NCBI RefSeq assembly: GCF_011397635.1
Contig: NC_064754.1
Location: 37,639,543 to 37,703,542, forward strand
Direction: 5' to 3'
Source: Epinephelus fuscoguttatus
Lineage: Eukaryota > Chordata > Actinopteri > Perciformes > Serranidae
DNA: 64,000 nucleotides
Under the pieces are notes generated by a model. The model was not told the origin of the DNA and did no database searches. It worked only from the letters and a program-made list of their open reading frames with translations. Made by a program: the position numbers and the translations under genes. The stretch's first letter is position 1; each line of letters opens with the position of its first letter. This document shows positions 12,200 through 24,912 of the stretch, in pieces.

Positions 12200-14409
12200 A
12201 TGTGTGTATACATGAGTGTTTAATGTAAAATGTCCTCATCCTTAGTGTAGGATGAAAGTCTTATAGCAGCTCACAGTGAATAGAACATGGCTGCAGAGTC
12301 TAAAAGTTAAAGTGTAAGATGAAGTAATGCAGGAGTGGAATAAGACCCATTTGAAGCCAATAAACTGAATTTACATTTACTTTTCAAGCACTGCACATGA
12401 ATCAAGGGCTTGAAAGCTTCTCAGAAAATGTCACACTATTCAGTTCCGCTTAAAGTTCATGTTCAGTTTTGAACTTATCTCAGAATTAGGCCACTTTAGA
12501 GCAACCCTAAAGCTTTTAGTATACACGCCTAGTGTTTCAACTTGCTAAGTTACCTTAAAAGCGTCAAGCATGATGACTCACACATCTGACCATCACACGT
12601 TTTCTTGCTGGCATTAGTCAAGTCCCACGGAGGGAGATGATGTTTCAGATGCAAATAGAGAGCGATACCACGCTCACTCGCTGGCATGTTCCATTGCCCA
12701 ACCTGTTGATCAGGCTCTTTCCTGAAGGGCCTGAATACATATTTCACTATGGGCTGTTTCTGTTAAAAGCGGCAGGTGTTTTTTCTGCCAACTGCCCGGA
12801 GCTGAATGGATACATTTATTTAAAAATTTCCATAAGCTGGGCAAATTGTGAGTATCAAACATGTACAAACTGCGTGTGCAAGTTCGTGCAACTCAGCACG
12901 CAGACTGAGCAGGGTTTTGATCAGCAGTAAGCAAAACACCCTATTTTTGCCTTTATAAAAGCAAGATGTTGATAATGATGTGGGTGAAAAGCTGAACTGA
13001 CAACAAGCAGCTGCCAAAAAATGAACTTCAGTGTCTATCTGGGTTTTGCAAGAGTATGAAATCTCCAGTTTCAACAGCAATCCCTATGGCCTACAGCGAC
13101 ACATGACCCCAACACCACACTTGGTCACTGGTATAAGTGTGTATCTCCTTCAACACACACACACGGATGTGTTTGCACACACACGGGAGGACGCCCCGCT
13201 CCCTCTTTGCGATCCCTCTCTTTTTCTTCTAATGGCCGTCGCGAGTAGCAGACGGTTTTGCCATCCCTCTCCCAAAATAGCAACCTGTTAGCACAGCCAG
13301 GTCAGATGGTTTTGAAACATCCATGGCAAAGGGTGCTAGAGCGGAGGGGTGGAGAGGACAACAAGTGCGTGACCACCTCTTGGAGAGCTCCGGAGAGGCA
13401 GTCATGGGTGGGCCTCAAGTGGAGGTTTCTTTCACACTTGGGTGACAATGAGTGCTGGGGAACAAAGGAGGGGCGCCTCAGAGAAACTGGTGAAGTGTGC
13501 ATGTGTTTGCAAGCAACAGGTGCTGGGATTTTGATTCATAACATTTTAACATACAGATATAGAGAGTGGAAGTCATGACACCACATCCCGTGAGCCTCTA
13601 TTCCATTGGCTTCTACGAGTCAATGCAATCTGCTGTTGAGTATTACTTTACTCTGAAAATGAAGTGTGCTCCTGAGTTCCCTTTCCGTATTTTAAGAGAA
13701 ATTAGCATCCACTTCAGCACTTACTATTAGAAAATTTAGCCTTTACGGTTTTAATAAAAGGTCGAGAATGATAAGTGCACCTCCCATGAAAATTCATAGG
13801 CATGGCAAACTTGTTTTGTTCAGATACATAATATTCATGAGGACCCTCTTTTAAAGAAATTTCTTAAAATTTTTAGCTATAACCCCTGCTATCTAAAAAC
13901 TTTTATCTCCCTGTCCTGCAGTTATTACAGACATGTCTGAGCCCATTACAGCCTTTCAACTTGTTCATGAACTCCTGTCAAGCCGCAACATTTAGTTTCA
14001 GATGATCTGTGACTTAAAGGCAGCTGAAAACAAACAATAAACAATAATATACTTTTTCTTTTTCAAATAACCATCCTTATCTAAACATATGAAGTGAGCC
14101 ACACAACCTACTGTCGAGAGAAGCTGTTCCAAGGCTATTTTAAGTTATTGAGTAGGCCATCCCGGCAGTTAACATCGCCCTGGTTCCCTTGACAAAAAGC
14201 CAATGAAATTTATCCATTGGATTTTTGATTATTGTAGAAAATAAGCTCCATTTATAAAATTTTTGACATGTTGTGTTCAGCAAGAAAATCTTCACAAATA
14301 AACACAATTTTTGAAGGCTAAATGCAATTGCCAGAAGGAAAAGCTAGGCTATAAACGAACAACACCACAGTCGCATGAATTCAACGTTGCCACCACATCA
14401 AGACTGTAA
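12200..14409. other. Gene-free stretch
   Basis: Mixed sequence. A GC-richer part at 13180-13500 contains overlapping frames on both strands with no splice borders. No element end recognised. Confidence 0.4.
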
Positions 14410-14675
14410 AGCCATGTTTGGCCTCTGTTGGCTCATTTAGCCAACTATTTAGCAACCACCTTCTTTAAGACACGTAAAAGCTTTAAGTGAGGTATCTACT
14501 GACGTATTTTATGTCGCAGAACCAAACATGAAAGTCTCTTAAGCTTGTGTTAACCACAGACATTATTTCAGGCATCTAATCAATGACCCATTGGCTTTGA
14601 GATGCTGGAACCGGACGTACTGAAGTGCTTACTCATTTTTGGGTTTAAGGACTCATTCCTGCACCACTCTATTAG
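14410..14675. repeat. Dispersed repeat, reverse copy of 63163-63425
   Basis: Read on the minus strand it carries agagtggtgcaggaatgagt, gatgcctgaaataa, ctgtggttaacacaa and aaggtggttgctaa in that order. The similarity stops abruptly at about 14675, marking an element end. Confidence 0.65.
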
Positions 14676-15451
14676 CGCTGTTACAAATGTCAGTGGGGTT
14701 TATTTTGAGGTTTTGTTACTTCTGGAACAGAACCCGGAAGATTGAGTTTCACTTCAGCTCTCTGAGTGTAGTCCAAGTGTGTACATGAGATCGACAGTGT
14801 GAAGGATTGTTGGTGTTCTCTACAGTCAGAGTTCCTGATTGGACACACCTGTCAGTACGACTTTCTGGTGTGCCAGAATTTTGCCTTCATTGTGGCATAT
14901 GGGTATTGCAAAAAGAAGAAGAAAAGCAAACAAATGCAAGGGAAAACAAAGTGGGGTAGAATTGCTAACAGCGCCCTAAGACTCTATCTGTTTAAGCTTC
15001 ATGAACTTAAAAACAAACACAGGCAAACAGTGGTTTCTAAGAAACAGCTAAGAATTCATTAAAGTTTTCACTGAGTAATTAGAACCATGACAAAAGGCTT
15101 TACAAACGTCAACGCCATAAAATTTTGCTGACAAATTTATAGGCAGTAGTGAGCAATCACATGCACCATCTGGTTTGACTGATGTTGTATCGAAGGGTCC
15201 CTTAGCCATGCTAGCACACACAATCTGTGGAGGAGTTGGCTAACAGCTAAAATGATCAGGAGCCAGGCAAACCAGAAGATAGAGCCTACTGTGTGTGTGT
15301 CTCTTTCACAGGCAGGCATTGAGATTATTGATTCATCAGAGAAGTAGGCTGAAGCTTGACATAGCAACCGAACATGCAGTCTCCTAATGACTTAACCACA
15401 TCAACTCTTTTTCTTCTGTCCCGTTCACCCTCCCTCCATCTCTCCCTTCAG

Positions 15452-15474
15452 GCACCAACCGTGGCTTGAACACG
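15452..15474 (+). other. Possible 23-nt microexon
   Basis: A 30-base pyrimidine-rich tract ending ctcccttcag is followed by 23 bases and then gtgagt, a perfect donor. No neighbouring exon is recognised and only chance similarity may be involved. Confidence 0.12.
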
Positions 15475-15974
15475 GTGAGTCACGTTGGAACAAAAAGCCC
15501 CATTCAAAACACACACAGACACACACACACACAAACTCCTGATCAACTCTAGCCAGCCTGCCTCTTAATAAAACTTCTTCTCTTCTTCAGTAGCCTCCCC
15601 CCGCCCTCTGAATCTCCAGGCAGAACCAGATTGCCGTGGCCAAAACCATACAAGCAAACCAAATCTATTTTGAAGTACGATGACTTCCTTCCTCAAACTA
15701 GGCCTCCGTTGCCTTTTTTGTCCCACATGACACACCACCATGGTCACTTGCTGGCCTTTTTGCAGGCCTCTGCTCTGATCATGGGTGATTTATTCATTTT
15801 ATTATTCATACATTCACAGTGTTGAGAAATCTTAAGTCAAAACTGCAACTCACCAGAGTTTGCCAAAGAAACAAAGGTCTAGTCAGCTAAACTTTTTTAA
15901 ATTTTAGCTTTAGTTTATTTCCCCTTTGGCCATATTCAATTAATCAAAATTGATTGTGTGATGATACATAGATA

Positions 15975-16265
15975 TATAAGTCTGCAACAAACAATGATCT
16001 ATTTTTTGTCAATTAATCTGTTGATTAGTATCTATAAAATGTCAGAAAATGCTGACAAATGTTGATTGTTCAGTTCAAGATGACGTCCTTTGTCCCCATC
16101 CAAAGATGTTTAGTTTACTTTCATAGAGGAATAAAGAGACCAGAAAATATTCACATTTAAGAATCTGGAATCAGAGAATTTTTAATTTCTTTCTTTAAAA
16201 ATTACTATAACCAAATTTGTTGGCCATTAATTTAAAAGTTGACAACAAATTGATAATCACTTTGG
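15975..16265. repeat. Dispersed repeat, 'attaatcgatt' family
   Basis: Blocks gtcaattaatctgttgatta, ctataaaatgtcagaaaatg and gacaacaaattgataatcac identify the family. Confidence 0.6.
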
Positions 16266-16289
16266 TTCTAGTTTCAACATGTAAGTATG

Positions 16290-16720
16290 TTAATGTCAGT
16301 GATGGATAAAGCACTCAGACCTTTTACTGGAATAAATGTAAAAAATACTCCATTACAAGTAAAAGTCCTGCATTCAAAATTATACTTACGCAAACTCATA
16401 AAAAAATAGAAAATATAGGCCCTATTTAATGAGAAATAAAAGTAAAGTAAAATATATTATTATTATTATTATTACTAATGAGCCTGTAAGCTGCATTCTA
16501 ATGTTGTTTGTTGGTGAAGCTCTCAATTCATAGTGTAATAAAAAAACAATATAAAAAACATAAATGAAGAGTAAAATAAAGCACCATGAAATGGAAATAC
16601 TTAAGTGAAATGCTTCAAAACTACAATTAAATACAGTATTTAATTTAGTTACTTTATGCCACTACTTAATGTACATACTGAAGGAGTCAGAGAGTAGTAG
16701 TGCAGTCATGTTAAAAGCAG
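16290..16720. repeat. Dispersed repeat ('aagtaaaagtcctgcattc' family)
   Basis: Starts gtgatggataaagcactcag and contains ccattacaagtaaaagtcct, a (TAT)n run at 16456-16473 and ccactacttaatgtacata. Related pieces are at 45931-46130 and 47200-47330. Confidence 0.6.
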
Positions 16721-16729
16721 AACTAAAAA

Positions 16730-18235
16730 TCTAGTTTGGGTTTAATGGACAGAAGACCATGACAGTGATGGAAAGGTTTATTGTTTAACAAGTAAAACTA
16801 GTTAGCAAGTATTAATGAGGAAATCTCGACGTAAAGAATCTTGTAAAGGCCTGCTCTTTCTTCACTGATGTGCTATTTCAAGGATATTTTCAGGATCTCC
16901 ACCATGTTGCCTGGACTTGTTTATCATGACAGCAGTATAAAACATGTTTTCTCTAGGCACTGTGCCAGTATTCACACCAGCAGTCTACATAGGAGGAATC
17001 TCTCTGCGGGTCACAGAGTTTGAGTCACACACCAGTGTGTGTGCCATGTATAGTCTCTGATAATAGGTTCATAAAGAGACAGTTCACTGTCAGCTTTATG
17101 GCCTTTTGATCTCATGATTGTCTGTATCTCGACCTCCTTTATGGTTCAAAGGTTTCTGAACCGCCTTCGTTCTCAAGCAGGAATCTTGGCAGATGTGAGT
17201 TGGTGAAAATGTTTCTCTTCACTTTTGAATGTAATGGTAATTTTATCTTTTGCTGCTAAGTTTTAAACTAAAAGTGTGTTCCCATGAGAGACAGCCCCGA
17301 GCAAAATGAAATGAGGCATAGAGTCAAGGTAAGAGGCCTCTCGAAGAGTTCAGTTGAGCTAATTTGCCTGAAAAAGCTTCATTCTGTGCATGATTGTTCG
17401 CTCCAGGCTTGGGGGTCAAGTCCCCAGTCAAAAAGCCAGTAGATTATTCCGCACATTTGCCTTTGATACTGCACGGATGAGGGCTTTGGGGCAGGAGTGA
17501 TTCCTGGGGGAAACTGTCTACCTGTGAGATATTAGACTATTATTCAAACACATCAAGCTTCAGCCGCCAACATCCATTCATGCAGGGTAACTGTCTCTGC
17601 ATGTTCTCTTGCTACTAGACAACATACATACAAAAAAAAAAAAAAAAAAAATCCCTGTCAAACTCTGGCCTATACTCGTCTACTCATACTAGCCAAATGC
17701 TTCACATTATGGTGTTAAATATAAAAGAGCATTTCAATTACATCTACATGTTAAGTGTCAAGCTTCCCCCACAGCAGATTTGCATTTTCATATTTAAAAA
17801 AGAACATTTAAATATGCTGCAAGACAAATTCCCAGTGCATTAGTAATATAGTTGTGACTCAGAGTTATTTCAGATATTTCACTCAGCTCAATGAACTCTG
17901 GCAGCACAGCCAAACATATATTTACATTGGCTATGGCCCAGTGTATGCACAGTCTTACAATCATGATCTCGGTTATAAAGTTAAGGGCATGAATGGCATG
18001 TCTGTACATTTTATCTCCTGAGGATTTTTGCCCTGGGCAACTAACCTTTAGCTTTTGCAGGCCTTTATAAGAAATGAAATATTTAATCACAGGAGATGTT
18101 ACACAGGAAAATGTTTAATGCTGAAGATGGGATTGAAATGTAGGTGACAGGAGTTTGTATGTACTCTAATGTCATACTATACAGATGTTACTAGTTTTTG
18201 TCATGCTGAAGAGTCAAGAGCTGCCCTGTGAGACT
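16730..18235. other. Gene-free stretch, partly unique and GC-balanced
   Basis: Poly-A at 17632-17651. The part 17090-17560 has no repeat words I recognise and more even composition, so it could hold conserved noncoding sequence; this is a guess. Confidence 0.35.
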
Positions 18236-18239
18236 TAGG

Positions 18240-19265
18240 CACAGTAGTGCTTTGAGCTAAATGCTAACTTTAGCATGCTAGCATGCTGATGTTTAGCATG
18301 TTCTAGACCGATGGTCACTTTCTGTGTCAAGGTCCCCTCAATTGATAAACATTAGGTCCCCAGACCCCAATTTATTGAGACGGAGCTTAGCTGAGATAAC
18401 CATAAAGGAAGTGAAACCTAAATAGTCAGTCTATAGACTATATAAAATAATGGACATGTCTACTGTGATGTCACCCACTGATTTGTGGACTCCCGATTTG
18501 AAGCCTTGAGTTCAGCACTTCAGCCGTTGCCATCTTGGATTTTTTTTTTCAGCCAGAAGTTACCAGATTTGGTTTAGAGGGTGGAGTTTATGAGGAGTGA
18601 GGGGTGGATCTGACATACAGACACTGGGGATGCCTCACAGACAGCAGCCACACATGTTATGTGCACCCCAAAAAGAGTATTTGGCTGGACTGTGTATGAA
18701 ATGTTGGAGGGCTTTTATTTTGAAACAGGAAGTGGTGGCAATAGGCCAACTAATGGTGAAACTTCATCAGTTGGTCGGTTGGTCAGGACTTTTGCTGTTA
18801 CAGCGCTGGCCTGCTGTTGCAGTTCATCCAAAAAATCATATAAATACATCTTAAAATAGACACAATCACACAGCAGAAAGGACCTGCTTTCCCTGGAGCT
18901 TTCAGCCAATATCGGGGGCAAAGTTAACAAGTTTATAAAAACAAGCATATGTTTATAACAATGACTATGCCGAAACGGTTAATCAGTCGACTTCTACCTA
19001 TGTTCACCTTCTTAGTTTAGCCTGTTAGCATACTAACATTTGCTCACTGGACCTAAATATAAAGAACAGGTGAGGTTGATGGGAATTTTAAATTTAAATT
19101 TCAATCTGATGATAGATGAAAAGTCAGGGGATTCCCAACGTTATTAGAACTCATCTATACTAAATTTCAGAGCAATCTATCCAACAGTTGTGGCAACATT
19201 TACACAAAACCACAAATGTGAACCTGGTGGTGATGTTACAAGTAAAGTCAGGTGATCACCAAAGT
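18240..19265. repeat. 'gctaaatgctaac' teleost repeat split by an insertion
   Basis: The left piece (18250-18305: gagctaaatgctaacttta, gcatgctgatgtttagcat) and right piece (18985-19265: ttagcctgttagcatacta, gatgaaaagtcaggggatt, caatctatccaacagttgt) are consecutive parts of one well-known teleost interspersed repeat. About 650 bp of unrelated sequence, including an element related to 32166-32596, separates them. Confidence 0.68.
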
Positions 19266-19269
19266 CATT

Positions 19270-20460
19270 AAAATCAACAGTCTCACAGAATAACAAAAAG
19301 TAAAATTATCTGCTGGCAACATGAAATCAATGCCAATGCAAAGTCTTTTATGAATGGTCCCACTTTGGTTGTGAAATGGTTGCAGTTTGGTTAGGTTTAG
19401 GGAAAGAAAGTTGTTAGTGTTTAGACAAAAAAAAAAAAAAACTTGGTTAGGTTACGGAAAAAAAGATTGTGGTTTCAAGTAAAATAACCACAGATGAGTA
19501 GTTATTTTACTAGTAATTTACAGTTACGTAACCTTACATACTGTGCATAGTCATGTAAAGTACCTACATAAAGTCAGGGTTCCCAAATACTTTCATGGAC
19601 AAAATTTCTAAACTTTTCCATGACTTCTCAAGGACCCATAATTTAAAAAAAAAAAAAATGCGCCACTCACCCGACGTTTCTTATAAATATCAGATTCAAA
19701 CTCTATTCAAACATAATTTCAGCTAGCAAGCATACATCGAAGGAGAGTGGAACACAGAAAATGAAGAAACGGTCTTGATCAGAATCAAAATGTTGTCACA
19801 CATTGACTTTCATTATTTTTCACACTGTGAAATCTTGTTATATCTTAATGTTGTAGTTTTATTGTTGTCATGGTGTCTTAGTGTTGTTGTTGTATTGTTG
19901 CTACTTTTATTGTCGCAATGATTTGTTGTTGTGTTATCTTGCTGTTGTTATTGCTGAAGCCGTTGTGTCATGAATATGTTCTAATTTGTGATTGTGTTTT
20001 TTTATACAATAGTGTCTTTTAGCAAAGAAATAATTCTCTGTTCCCTGCCCAGCTAACTATGGTGCTGTGGACTGTCCCTGTTAAATAAATTAAAAAGTAG
20101 AAAAATAAATTAATTAATTAATTGCATTGAAGGTTATCCAGGAAAGATTACTGTAACAATTTCTTTACACACAACAAAATTCCATTACTTTCCCAAAACT
20201 TTCAGTGATTCTTAGAAATTCCATGACTTTTTCAGGCCTGGAAAATGTGACTGTGAATTTCCACAACTTCTTTTTTCATGACTGTGGGAACCCTGCGAAG
20301 CACTTTGTGTAGTTACGTAAATTCCCCAAAGTTAGGTAACTTCGTTGACTCTTGGTTTTACACAAAATGTGAAGAGCAGTCTCCTGGTTGAAAGTCCATG
20401 TTTGTTTGACCTATCCACAACCACCCTGTCCACCACACGTCAACATTCTTGCTCTTTATA
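19270..20460. repeat. Older 'ggttaggttta' repeat split by the hAT-like element
   Basis: The left part has gtttggttaggtttaggg and the right part has cacaaaatgtgaagagcagt, ctcctggttgaaagtcc and tttgtttgacctatccac. The copy at 6005-6245 keeps both parts adjacent (ggctaggtttaggcaactt, then gaactgcagtctcctggata and actcatccacctcccgccc), which shows the interruption. Confidence 0.6.
19574..20293. mobile_element. hAT-like element with CAGGGTTCCC ends
   Basis: The left end CAGGGTTCCCAAATACTTTC and the right end, reverse-complemented, CAGGGTTCCCACAGTCATGA. Inner segments also pair (ttccatgacttctcaagga against tccatgactttttcaggcc). About 720 bp with GTT-rich interior at 19850-19950 and no transposase frame. 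It splits an older repeat whose parts flank it. Confidence 0.72.
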
Positions 20461-21856
20461 CTTAATTTGAGTGTCTACCACAGCAAAAATCCTCTTTGGC
20501 TTTGCATTGGCATTGTTTTTGTGTTGCCAGCACATCCTGTGAACACATTTGCGGCCCACCACAAGCTAATGTGTTGTTAAGACTGTGTCCACTTCAGGTA
20601 TTTAGAATGCATGAGCCCAGAATCATGAATGTCTGTACAGAAGTTCATGACAATTCATGTAGTACTTGTTGAGATATTTCAGTTCGGGGCCACAGTGGTG
20701 GACCGACCAATAGGCAGAGCGACTGATGCACCAACGCTGCTGTGCCCAAAAGCCAAACCGCTAGCATTGCTAAGAAAAACACAGTTTCTATGTTTCTATG
20801 AACTGAATGAATAAACAGAATGTTGTGGAAAAGGCCTAAAGTTAGTGCCGCTGGAGTACAGATCTATAAACAGTATAAAGGCAGCACAGTACTGTTTGAG
20901 TAAAGCTGGCAATCATTTAGAGAGACTTTGTGGTTGATGAACTGTACATATTTTCAACAGATTTTTCCTTGTGAACCCAGACAGATTTTTCAGACTATTG
21001 TGTTTGCTTATCTGCAGCATGAGTTGCATCATTTGGAGTACTGTACCGTACAAATGATGCAACTCTCTCCCTTGGCATGAAAAATGACATATCTTTAGGC
21101 TACAGTGATTTCATCCTTACGTATAGGGGAACAGGAAGGCTTTAGGTCTCAGTTAAAAGGCAGAGGCAATAGATTTACATGCCAATTTTCTCTGAATATT
21201 TGAGGCACATTTTAATCTTCCCTTAACTCTCAATTGGGTCCTGACCCAGATTTAGAGAAAAAAGGCCTGTGGGGGACTGTGTGTAGACCTACAGCACACT
21301 GTACAGTGTGCGTAACACTGGCAGGGTGTGGTGAGAACAGGAGCCATGATGCAGAATACTAATAAGAAAGAGGAGAGCTTAGAAAGCAAGGATGACTCAG
21401 TGTCATCACCCAGACTGTATCTCACTACAAAGGGTGGTGGTTAAAACCTGTCTCCCCACACCCACTCTCCATCCCTCCCATCCGTCCATCCATCCAGACA
21501 GACAGGGGGAGGAAGAGACCAGAGGGTGGTGGACTTCACCAAACCCGACACCAACCCAGATTCAGAACAAGCCAGCACCAACTTAGTGTGAGTCACAAAG
21601 GAATTTCCCTGACATATTTTTAACCAAAGACAGTCTTTCTTACTTTCAACTTCCTATTGGAGATGTGTGGCATCCAGTAATCTAGGTCATGTGCACACGG
21701 GGCCTACAAGTTTCAGCTTCACTGAAGACACACCTTAACCAGCATTAGCAATCATCTAAATATGTATACATCTGTTATCACTCGTTTTTCTTTAATTAAG
21801 GAGTGTTTTAGTCAAGCAGTTATAAAAAATAAAAAAATAAAATAACATTTTTACTC

Positions 21857-22581
21857 AAAGGTTCAGTATGTAGGATTTAGGGGGATATACTGGCAGAAAT
21901 GGAACAACATATGTTTTCTTTAGTATATAGTCAACTGAAAATAAGAATCGTTGTGTTTTTGTCAATTAATAATGAGCTGTTTATATTTACATAGGGAGCG
22001 GGTCCTTATACACGGAGTCCACCATGTTTCTACAGTAGCTTAGAACGAACAAACCAAACACTGGTGATTCCATTAACATTTTCACGTCGACCACCATATT
22101 TAGCAGCCTCTCAGAAATGACCACTGACTTTTCAATGTGAAACTGCTTTATTTAGTTTTTTTTAACTGGTTTAAATCACTTGGTCTGTTTGTTTTGGAGC
22201 AGAAGAGACCTCCGTGGATAATTCAGCTTCTGGTAGGAACTTCCTGAGTGTCTGAATCCTAAGTTATCACGAAAAAAGGTAAGCACACATTAGCAGGTGC
22301 TGGGCGAGCAGTCCGTCTGCAATGAGCCAAACAGCATTGAAGAAACACTGAATTTTAACATTAAACTGTTATTCAGTGTTTTTACTGGTTTTAATCATCT
22401 TCTCTGTTTGTTTTGGCGAAGAGGAGATCCTTGCAGATAATTCAGCTCCTGATTAAAACCTCCTGAACAATAAACACTAAAGATATCCTAACTGGGAGTT
22501 TACGCTTGGGAGACATTTCAGCCGGTTGCAATCTGCAATCCTTACCACTAAATGCCACTAAATCCCACATACTGTTCCTTT
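21857..22581. mobile_element. Inverted-repeat element with internal duplication
   Basis: Ends aaaggttcagtatgtaggat and, reverse-complemented, aaaggaacagtatgtgggat. Inside, two segments about 220 bp apart (near 22155 and 22380) both read as actggttttaatca, gtctgtttgttttgg, then gataattcagctcct. A partial copy starts at 53583. No coding capacity. It is a teleost non-autonomous element. Confidence 0.72.
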
Positions 22582-23053
22582 AATTGTAGTTATTCTTTGG
22601 TCTTATTCCACTTGGTTTTTTTCCACTTACATCTTTTCCCAGACCTGACAAACGATAACCTCAGAGGAGTTCAGATGTCTTAACAAACTGATGTGCCGTC
22701 TGATTGACAAGACAACCTGTGTTTGTACATGCTCTTGTTTGTCTAACAGATGGACAAGGCAGATACTGTAAATGCCTGGAATGGAAGAAGGGGGGAAAAT
22801 ACCTGCAGCTTCATTGTTTGATTTTTTTCTGTTGGTCTCTTTGCCTTTTTTTAAAATACTAATATGAAAAGAAGATCAGGAGAGAAGTGTGTGTTTCTGA
22901 GTGCATCAGAAAGGAAGATAGAGCCTGAGACGTTTCAGCGATGTGCAACTGTGTGTGATTACAGGCTGAAGGGCAAAGAGTTGAGGTGGTGTTTGATGCT
23001 AGTCTCAGTGGCAGGCTTCAAACAAACTGTCGCTCTGCTTCTTTTTGCAGAAT

Positions 23054-23054
<1 letters not shown>

Positions 23055-23102
<48 letters not shown>
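23055..23102. repeat. (CA)n microsatellite
   Basis: About 23 CA units, followed by further CA-rich and CATA-rich sequence to about 23140. Confidence 0.97.
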
Positions 23103-23103
<1 letters not shown>

Positions 23104-23139
23104 GTCCACCCACACATACATACATATGCACACACACAC

Positions 23140-24865
23140 TGACGCTCTGTTGCTCTCTTGCTCTGCTTCTCTAGCTCACTCAGGGATTTCTACCAGCAAT
23201 AGGGCCGACCATATAAAACCCCTCTGAGTCTGCTGTGTTATGTGACACACATGCAGTAACACATGCATGCACAGACCATAACATATATGCATGCATGTAC
23301 AGCAGTTGCACTTGCATGCCTGTCAAAGCAAACAAAGAGGCCAAATCAGGTTCATCATAAACACCCGTTTGCACAAAACTAATTTCCTGTGGAACAAACA
23401 CACAGGAGAGTTATGGAAAGAGCTGCCAAATACGTACAAACACACACACACACTTACAATATGCATATAGAACAACTGTGTGTAATCATACATATACTCA
23501 AGATTGCTGAGTAAATAGATAAAGAGTGTATTCTCTTTCTCACGTACACACATTTAAACAGTGCCCAAAGTAGCCGGGGAATCTTGCTCTTAACAGTGGG
23601 TCATTTCCTTCAACAGATTTATCACCAGTGTTGCACAAGCCATTTGATTAGCTCTGTGCATGACTCTGCATGTGTGTGCCCTTTGTAAGAGTAGTGACCA
23701 ACTGTGCTTCTGTGATAGTGTGTGTGTGTGTTTGCCTGTGAGTCTGTATCAGAGGGCCGTAGGCTCGAGCTATTAAGATCAATATAGTGGTTAGATATGT
23801 GATCTGAAAGATGATACTTCAGAGCTGAGAACAAAGCAGATGCTTTTGCAGAGAAGAAACTGTGCGGGGCCAACGTACAAGCCCTGGGGGACCCCTCAAC
23901 AATGCTAGCTTTAGAGCAGCTATTGTAGCTGGCCAAATATATTACAGCCAACAGTTAAACCTAATACTCTACAAAGCACTGCCAAGAAAATCTGCTGCGC
24001 TATTATTGCCACATTTATCCATCTGTGTGCAGTGAGTTCTAATATTATATTTTTTCCAAATTTCTTATTCACAAAGTTTTTATTTTATGCTCTCACAAGA
24101 GGGAGGACTGTGACAAGGAGTAGATATTTCTGACAGAAACTATCAGGGGCTTTTGGTTATGTTGTGTGTGTGGCATACAGAGGTGGGTGATGAATAAAGA
24201 AAGAAAAGGAATGGTAAAGCAGAGCAGAATTAAAAAGATAAAAAGAGTCAAAGACCGCAAGATCATATGAGAGACAAAGATCAAGTGGGAATTTCAAGAA
24301 TAGCAACAGTTGGGAGAGATGAAGAAACACAGATAATGTGAACGAAAGGAGAGGAGAAGAGCAAGCTAAAGCCAAAGACACAAAAAGAAGAGGAGGAAGG
24401 AGGAGATAGATCATGAGAGGGGTGTGTTGGTCAGCAGATTAAGGTGAGTCAAGGCATCTCATTCACTGCTAAGCAGTGACTATATAAGCACACAAGGCAA
24501 ACAGGAACAAAAACTATGTATCATTAAGTACATAACACATACCTTCACACCACTGATGGCACACGGTCCAACTGCTTGCCAGAGCTCCCAAAAAATACGT
24601 CACAAACAAAAGCCAAAGTTTTAGAGGGCCGACTGGACAGAGCTGCCAAAACTACCATTTTAATGCTCTGAAGCTACCGATTAGCCACAGTGACACATAA
24701 AACCTGAATGAAAAAGCCAAGTGGTCAGACAAGAAGCAACAAGAACAAGTCCGGAAAACCGTTTGTGAGTCACTCTGCAAATCATTTAAAAATCCTGCTG
24801 CCATACACTACGTCTGTGTCTTCTGATTAAACATTTATCAACACTACATTGAAACTGCTTTTGAG
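23140..24865. other. Gene-free stretch
   Basis: CA- and CATG-rich to about 23560, purine-rich (gagaag, aaagaag) at 24185-24420, nothing gene-like. Confidence 0.4.

Positions 24866-24907
<42 letters not shown>
24866..24907. repeat. (AT)n microsatellite
   Basis: About 20 alternating AT units followed by an AT-rich kilobase. Confidence 0.97.

Positions 24908-24912
<5 letters not shown>

Noticed and set aside
21708..21720. ggcctacaag, similar to part of miR-193
   Set aside because: Matching bases stop after eight or nine positions and there is no 5p partner.
23045..23227. His/Thr-repeat frames
   Set aside because: They are translations of the CA microsatellite.
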